Made by a program: the position numbers and the translations under genes. Shown piece after piece: positions 60,572 through 64,000 of a stretch of 64,000 nucleotides of DNA. The DNA comes from Halovenus amylolytica (GTDB lineage: Archaea; Halobacteriota; Halobacteria; Halobacteriales; Haloarculaceae). A model generated the notes under the pieces. It saw only the letters and a list, made by a program, of their open reading frames with translations. It did no database searches and was not told the origin of the DNA. Each line of letters begins with the position of its first letter. The stretch's first letter is position 1. The stretch is taken from the NCBI GenBank assembly GCA_004015825.1, contig SAYS01000006.1, forward strand, positions 124,001-188,000. Reading direction: 5' to 3'.

Positions 60572-60979
60572 ATGGAAGAGTACCGAAGTCATGCACATTC
60601 GGTTAGTTCCTGCAAGTATCATTTCGTGTGGTGTCCAACGTACCGACACCCGATTCTCGGCGTGGTGGAGGATGATATACGAGAGTTGTTCGCGGAGACT
60701 GCCGACCACTTCGGGCACGAGATTCTCGCCTTGGAGATTGCAGACGATCACGTACACCTGTTCATGCAGTGCGACCCGAAGCACAGTCCAGCGGACATCG
60801 CTCGGCAGTTCAAGTCGTACTCGGGGAAGCACTTGCTGGAACGGCATCCCGAGATTCGGGAGGCGTATTTCCGGGGTGGCGGATTCTGGAAGGTCGGATA
60901 CTACGTGGGGACGACAGGAGCGGTGTCGGAGGAAGTGGTTGAACGGTATATCGAGGACACAGAACACGCACCGGAATGA
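60572..60979 (+). CDS. tnpA: TnpA, HUH transposase of the IS605-type element
   Basis: This 135-residue Y1-transposase has the HUH metal motif (ADDHVHLFMQ) and the catalytic-Tyr region FWKVGYYVGTTG. It cuts and rejoins single-stranded DNA at the element ends. It is read from MEEYRSHAHSVSSCKYHFVW; an ATG five codons upstream is equally possible. It diverges from tnpB. Confidence 0.92.
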   Translation: MEEYRSHAHSVSSCKYHFVWCPTYRHPILGVVEDDIRELFAETADHFGHEILALEIADDHVHLFMQCDPKHSPADIARQFKSYSGKHLLERHPEIREAYFRGGGFWKVGYYVGTTGAVSEEVVERYIEDTEHAPE

Positions 60980-60989
60980 CGCGCTTCAC

Positions 60990-61011
60990 CCCCGCCCACA
61001 GTGGGACGGGG
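60990..61011. repeat. tnpA-side end hairpin of the IS605-type element
   Basis: CCCCG and CGGGG form the outer stem, with CCCA and TGGG stacked inside a one-base bulge. It lies ten bases after the tnpA stop codon. Confidence 0.6.
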
Positions 61012-61030
61012 AACTCGCGCTGTTTTTCGT

Positions 61031-61444
61031 TTAGAACTTCTCCCAGTCGATGACCTGTATTCCGTCGATCCGATCAAAGTGATCGACATTTCCAGTCAGG
61101 ACGGGCAACTGTTGTGTGCGGGCTGTGGCCCCAATATAAATGTCGTGTAGATCATCAAGCGCTTCACCACTCTCTCTGAGTGTTGCGATAATCTCTGCTG
61201 CTGTTGTTGCGACCGGTCGTGTGATCGGGAGCACATTGAACCGAGCTATGAGGCGATCCAGGTCGTTACACGCCTGTTGGTGCTGGTTCGTACCATTTTT
61301 ATACTGGATTTCAACACCGAGGCGGAGTTCCGTGACTGTCACCATGCTGATCGCATGCCGGCCCTGTTCGTCCAGTTGGTCAACTTTGGTGTCGACCCCA
61401 CCACGATCGATGTCGATGACAGCAGATGTATCAAGAAGTTTCAT
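61031..61444 (-). CDS. vapC: VapC-type PIN toxin
   Basis: A full-length 137-residue PIN RNase with the catalytic acids MKLLDTSAVIDID (Asp5), TVTELRLGVE (Glu), DDLHDIYIGA and LTGNVDHFDRI. It overlaps the upstream antitoxin gene by 14 bases. VapC toxins usually cut initiator tRNA or rRNA loops. The IS605-type element ends just beyond its stop, so an insertion came very close without breaking it. Confidence 0.88.
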   Translation of the reverse strand: MKLLDTSAVIDIDRGGVDTKVDQLDEQGRHAISMVTVTELRLGVEIQYKNGTNQHQQACNDLDRLIARFNVLPITRPVATTAAEIIATLRESGEALDDLHDIYIGATARTQQLPVLTGNVDHFDRIDGIQVIDWEKF

Positions 61445-61658
61445 CAGTCATCCGATCCAGTGTTCCATCGCTCAGTCGCTCCATTTCTTCAGAAACCTCG
61501 TCGTAGGTTTCGGGATCGAGAATCTGGTGACCCGTCACGTCGGCGAGTTGCCCTCCGCTGTCGAGTTTTGCTTCGATCAGTTCACTGAAACTTTTATCGC
61601 CCTTCTCTCGTTTTAATCGACGGTATACCTCGTCGCTGATCGCGATATTTTTGCTCAT
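61431..61658 (-). CDS. vapB: VapB-type antitoxin
   Basis: A 75-residue protein beginning SKNIAISDEVYRRLKREKGD, then KSFSELIEAKL, the pattern of short archaeal VapB antitoxins (DUF7557-like). The acidic C-terminus would bind the toxin. It overlaps vapC by 14 bases, so the two form one unit. Confidence 0.85.
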   Translation of the reverse strand: MSKNIAISDEVYRRLKREKGDKSFSELIEAKLDSGGQLADVTGHQILDPETYDEVSEEMERLSDGTLDRMTDETS

Positions 61659-61860
61659 GTCTTATGTATGGGTACTCATACGCAAAAAACTACCGTTGGT
61701 TCGTATTGTTTATTACTCGGCAGTTGTCGTGTCTTGTTGGTCAAGATGTGGTGGCACAAATTCAGCGGGAGAATCTTTGTCCCCTCGATGAGTGACAAGC
61801 GTTCTGACACGCCGTTGAAGGTACCAGCGACATACTAGTGAAACCCCGTTTTTTCCCTCG

Positions 61861-62205
61861 CTACCTCTCGGCGGTGTTCAGTGCGCTGTTCAACTCGAAG
61901 AGTTCTTGAACAACGTCACTTTTTGCAATACGGTACCGACGGGGTGAGGTGTTTGGAACCTCCTCGACAATTGCAGTCTCCAGCAAGAGGTCGATGTAGT
62001 TGCTCACCGTTTGCCGGGTGACACCGGCGTAGTCAGCAAATTCCGTCTTGTTAAACTCTCGGCCCGGTGGCAGAGTAAGGATGGCGTCGAGGAGGATGGG
62101 AACGCTCTCGTGTTGAAAGAGATGAAGGACGCCGCTGGGATTCTCAAGGCGGGCCTCCTTGGTGTCCTTCTCTTCTGCCGGATGTCCCTCTGTTGACTCG
62201 CTCAT
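61861..62205 (-). CDS. Winged-helix transcriptional regulator
   Basis: This 114-residue protein has a winged helix (SVPILLDAILTLPPGREFNK, then TEFADYAGVTRQTVSNYIDL and LLETAIVEEVPNTSPRRYRI). The pattern resembles small haloarchaeal MarR/TrmB-like regulators that often lie alone. The start at MSESTEGHPAEEK is chosen because the upstream in-frame stretch lacks the acidic bias of the rest. Target unknown. Confidence 0.75.
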   Translation of the reverse strand: MSESTEGHPAEEKDTKEARLENPSGVLHLFQHESVPILLDAILTLPPGREFNKTEFADYAGVTRQTVSNYIDLLLETAIVEEVPNTSPRRYRIAKSDVVQELFELNSALNTAER

Positions 62206-62254
62206 GTGTCTGGTATGCCGGTCGGCGTACATAATTGCTCCTCTCAATGTGACC

Positions 62255-62572
62255 ATGCGCAAGTCGTCAGTGAAATATGCTCTCCTCGCAGCGATGATAG
62301 CCGAGCACCGTTGGGGATCGCCGATCGTCGAGGAGAATCTCCTCTCCATATCCGCCATCGAGACCGGTGACTACCCCACTGCGAGCGAGATTTTTGACGA
62401 ACTCTGATCCGCCCCCTTCATTACCAATCGGGGCAAGCGAGGGATAGAGCTGAACAGTGGGGAGTTTGGGACGCTCGCTGATCTCCTGTACCACGAGTGC
62501 GAGTGGGATTCTTTCGAAATCAAGAGTCGTCTCAAACACTATGAGGGATGGGATAACCACGAGTGGGCGTGA
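62255..62572 (+). pseudogene. Gene interrupted by one in-frame TGA
   Basis: The frame opens MRKSSVKYALLAAMIAEHRW and runs to IFDEL, then TGA. It continues in the same frame as SAPFITNRGKRGIELNSGEF, LADLLYHECEWDSFEIKSRL and KHYEGWDNHEWA with a normal stop at 62572. The total is 106 codons without frameshift. The TGA probably arose from CGA (Arg). The reading after the stop is clearly protein-like. No selenocysteine system is known in haloarchaea, so this is a nonsense pseudogene of an uncharacterised gene. Confidence 0.65.
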
Positions 62573-62685
62573 CAATCCGGCGGTCACGAAATTCCTCGAC
62601 TGGCGCGACCGTGATGCTTCGTTCACGTTCTCGCTGTCCACCACTTGTGACAACTAATTTTGCGCAGGCTGTCCAAGCGAAACCT

Positions 62686-63210
62686 GTGTCCGAAACCGTC
62701 GTCGAACCCGAACGGATCACAACTGTCGTCGAATCTGGTGAGACGGAGGCCGTCAACGACCTGATCGATGAACTCGAGGGGCTGGCTGTTGACGACCAGT
62801 TGGCGACGTTCGAAGCGGTCTACGAGATGCTCCTCGATTGTATGGATTGTGCGGACGGATACAGCCGTCAAGCTGTCGTGCGGGTCGTGTCGGCGCTTGA
62901 CCCTGCGACTGGTCGGATGGTCGCCGAGACGGCGCCGGACCAGTTCGAAACGATCCCAGACGAACAACGGTTCGCCGACGCAATCGAGCGCGCTGCAACC
63001 CTGTTCGTCGCGGCACTCACTGACGCGGACGGTCGTGTTCGCCGCGCCGCGATCCGCGGAATCAACAGCCTGTGTACTGGCTGTCGACTCACAGGCGACC
63101 AGGCCACGATCGAACAGTTGGTCGAAGATATCGAGGCGCTATCGCCTGACGATGAATCCGAAGAACACGTTGCAGAAGCCAGAGAAACTGCGCTGAGCCA
63201 ACTGCACTGA
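62686..63210 (+). CDS. HEAT-repeat-like protein
   Basis: The 174 residues form antiparallel helix pairs (ETEAVNDLIDELEGLAVDDQ, then ATLFVAALTDADGRVRRAAI and RGINSLCTG) resembling HEAT/Armadillo repeats. Such proteins mediate protein contacts. The GTG at 62686 is the most likely start; the upstream in-frame sequence is Arg- and Ser-rich and not haloarchaeal in character. It is convergent with the membrane hydrolase gene. No specific function is known. Confidence 0.68.
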   Translation: MSETVVEPERITTVVESGETEAVNDLIDELEGLAVDDQLATFEAVYEMLLDCMDCADGYSRQAVVRVVSALDPATGRMVAETAPDQFETIPDEQRFADAIERAATLFVAALTDADGRVRRAAIRGINSLCTGCRLTGDQATIEQLVEDIEALSPDDESEEHVAEARETALSQLH

Positions 63211-63236
63211 TTACGATCACTGCCACGAGCGCAGTT

Positions 63237-63743
63237 TCACTGCCGTCCCGAGTCAGCCATCATATACCGATCGACGGCCAGCACGACCAGTGCACTCACC
63301 ACGGCACCCACGAGCACCCAGCGATCTGACGATACGTACCAGCCTGGTGTTGGGTTCCGCCACCACGAAAGTGGATACAGCAACGCCCCGTTCGCCCCGT
63401 CGGCATACGCTTTCACCCCATCGATCACCAGATGCGAGCTACTCCCCGCCAGCAGGAGCCCGAATGCCCGCAGTTGGGTACGCCGAGACGGGAACAGCAC
63501 AGCCCCGATCGCGGATAACAGGAGGACACCGCCCACTGTCGCCAGTGCCTCCCAATCGAATGGTATGCCCAGTGTCTGCGCGATCACGTAGTCATCGACG
63601 ACTAATCCCAGCCGCGTCAGATCGGGGAAGATCGCGCCGACCATGCCGACAACGGCCCACTCACGGTCGAGCCAGCTAATGGCCCAGCCGATGACAGTAA
63701 AGACCGCAAACGCGAGCAGGACGTGCGAGAGTACGTCAGCCAT
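63237..63743 (-). CDS. DUF457/YdjM-like membrane protein (metal-dependent hydrolase family)
   Basis: This 168-residue protein has four to five hydrophobic segments and the family pattern: MADVLSHVLLAFAVF (His), AIFPDLTRLGLVV (Asp), SSSHLVIDGVKAYADG (His, Asp). These residues could form a metal site at the membrane surface. Many haloarchaeal genomes carry this protein; its substrate is unknown. It overlaps the upstream membrane protein gene by eight bases. Confidence 0.75.
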   Translation of the reverse strand: MADVLSHVLLAFAVFTVIGWAISWLDREWAVVGMVGAIFPDLTRLGLVVDDYVIAQTLGIPFDWEALATVGGVLLLSAIGAVLFPSRRTQLRAFGLLLAGSSSHLVIDGVKAYADGANGALLYPLSWWRNPTPGWYVSSDRWVLVGAVVSALVVLAVDRYMMADSGRQ

Positions 63744-64000
63744 CTCTCTCACCACGATCGTCTGCTGACCGCCGAACGAACCGCAGTCGTCGCCACTCGA
63801 TGCCCCAGTACCGCAGGAAGAGTCCTGCTGCAAGCAACACACCGAGTGCCGACGTTCCGAGTTTGTACTGCGAATCCCCGGGATTTCTGTTGACGACCAC
63901 GACCGATTCGGCCTGCTGGATGGTACCCCGTTCTGATAGCATGCCGTACACCTGTACGACCCCGCCTCGCTCCACATCCGCTGCAGTGCCCTGCACAGTG
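63736..64000 (-). CDS. Membrane-anchored beta-barrel (OB-like) protein, partial
   Basis: The gene runs off the right end of the window, so only the C-terminal 87 or so codons are seen. They contain a beta-rich part (GGVVQVYGMLSERGTI, then SVVVVNRNPGDSQ), one hydrophobic segment (TSALGVLLAAGLFLRYW) and a basic tail. The layout fits small haloarchaeal proteins in which an OB-like domain outside the cell is anchored by one C-terminal helix. It overlaps the next gene by eight bases. Confidence 0.6.
   Translation of the reverse strand, partial: TVQGTAADVERGGVVQVYGMLSERGTIQQAESVVVVNRNPGDSQYKLGTSALGVLLAAGLFLRYWGIEWRRLRFVRRSADDRGERDG

Larger units (their letters stand above)
59181..61027. mobile_element. 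Complete IS605-type element with divergent tnpA and tnpB
   Basis: The tnpB end has a perfect hairpin CCTCGGGC/GCCCGAGG (59189-59210) preceded by GTAAACAAC, the complement of a TTTAC-type cleavage motif. The tnpA end has an imperfect hairpin CCCCG-CCCA/TGGG-A-CGGGG (60990-61011). tnpA (plus) and tnpB (minus) diverge from a 44-base gap. Both genes look intact, so the element may be active and could supply TnpA to the tnpB-only element and relics elsewhere. Ends are approximate. Confidence 0.82.

Noticed and set aside
62255..62572. Selenocysteine or recoded TGA
   Set aside because: Haloarchaea are not known to have selenocysteine machinery, and an Arg CGA-to-TGA mutation explains the stop.
62267..62653. 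128-residue protein on the minus strand
   Set aside because: It is antisense to the nonsense-interrupted frame at 62255-62572, which is far more protein-like on both sides of the TGA.

Overview
The window is haloarchaeal (class Halobacteria). The proteins are strongly acidic. Exported proteins carry twin-arginine signals, for example SRRDVLK in the halolysin. The replication initiator is an archaeal Orc1/Cdc6, and TATA boxes lie about 25-30 bases ahead of start codons with no leader. The mobile elements are IS200/IS605-type. I cannot name the species.

Layout. (1) 1-17.3 kb is GC-rich core-like DNA: a membrane protein with five YegP repeats, a PAS protein with a degenerate receiver, a metalloprotease lipoprotein, a halolysin followed by a BsuPI-type inhibitor, two MATE exporters (one behind a TetR gene with a perfect palindromic operator), an MFS transporter, a toxin-antitoxin pair and RtcB. 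(2) 17.4-28.3 kb is an accessory region: AglF-like nucleotidyltransferase, a frameshifted regulator, a PD-(D/E)XK nuclease protein, a TnpB element, an orc1/cdc6 gene with an origin-like repeat cluster, TnpB relics and three toxin-antitoxin modules. (3) 28.4-38.1 kb is plasmid-like: a five-gene operon with two ParB-like proteins, a 1.6 kb non-coding stretch holding structured or repeated DNA, and a 1010-residue unknown protein coupled to a 59-residue one. (4) 38.9-58.9 kb is a surface-glycan locus: a complete dTDP-rhamnose pathway (rmlA, B, C, D), glycosyltransferases, a flippase, two sulfatases and an initiating sugar transferase. Much of it, 43-51 kb especially, is AT-rich and looks imported. 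(5) Inside it, at 54.0-57.1 kb, sits an operon that I read as HRAMP, the highly derived class 1 CRISPR-Cas relative of haloarchaea with Cas5/Cas7-like proteins and no CRISPR array. (6) 59.2-64 kb holds a complete IS605-type element, a vapBC pair, a nonsense-interrupted gene and membrane proteins.

The most interesting signal is an RNA-like element that occurs twice, ahead of the ParB operon (28709-28823) and ahead of, and into, the first HRAMP gene (54345-54453). Both copies fold by eye into the same arrangement: an outer helix enclosing two hairpins, a hairpin ending exactly at an ATG, and a further hairpin at an identical distance after that ATG. Paired bases change together between the copies. 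The published description of HRAMP left its guide RNA unknown, so a structured RNA attached to this operon is a testable candidate for a guide scaffold or a shared regulatory switch. The operon here has no adjacent nuclease gene, and its end carries a translationally coupled 33-codon stub that runs into glycosyltransferase debris, so a fourth gene may have been lost.

Functions are assigned from motifs and family resemblance read by eye. No database search or folding program was run.
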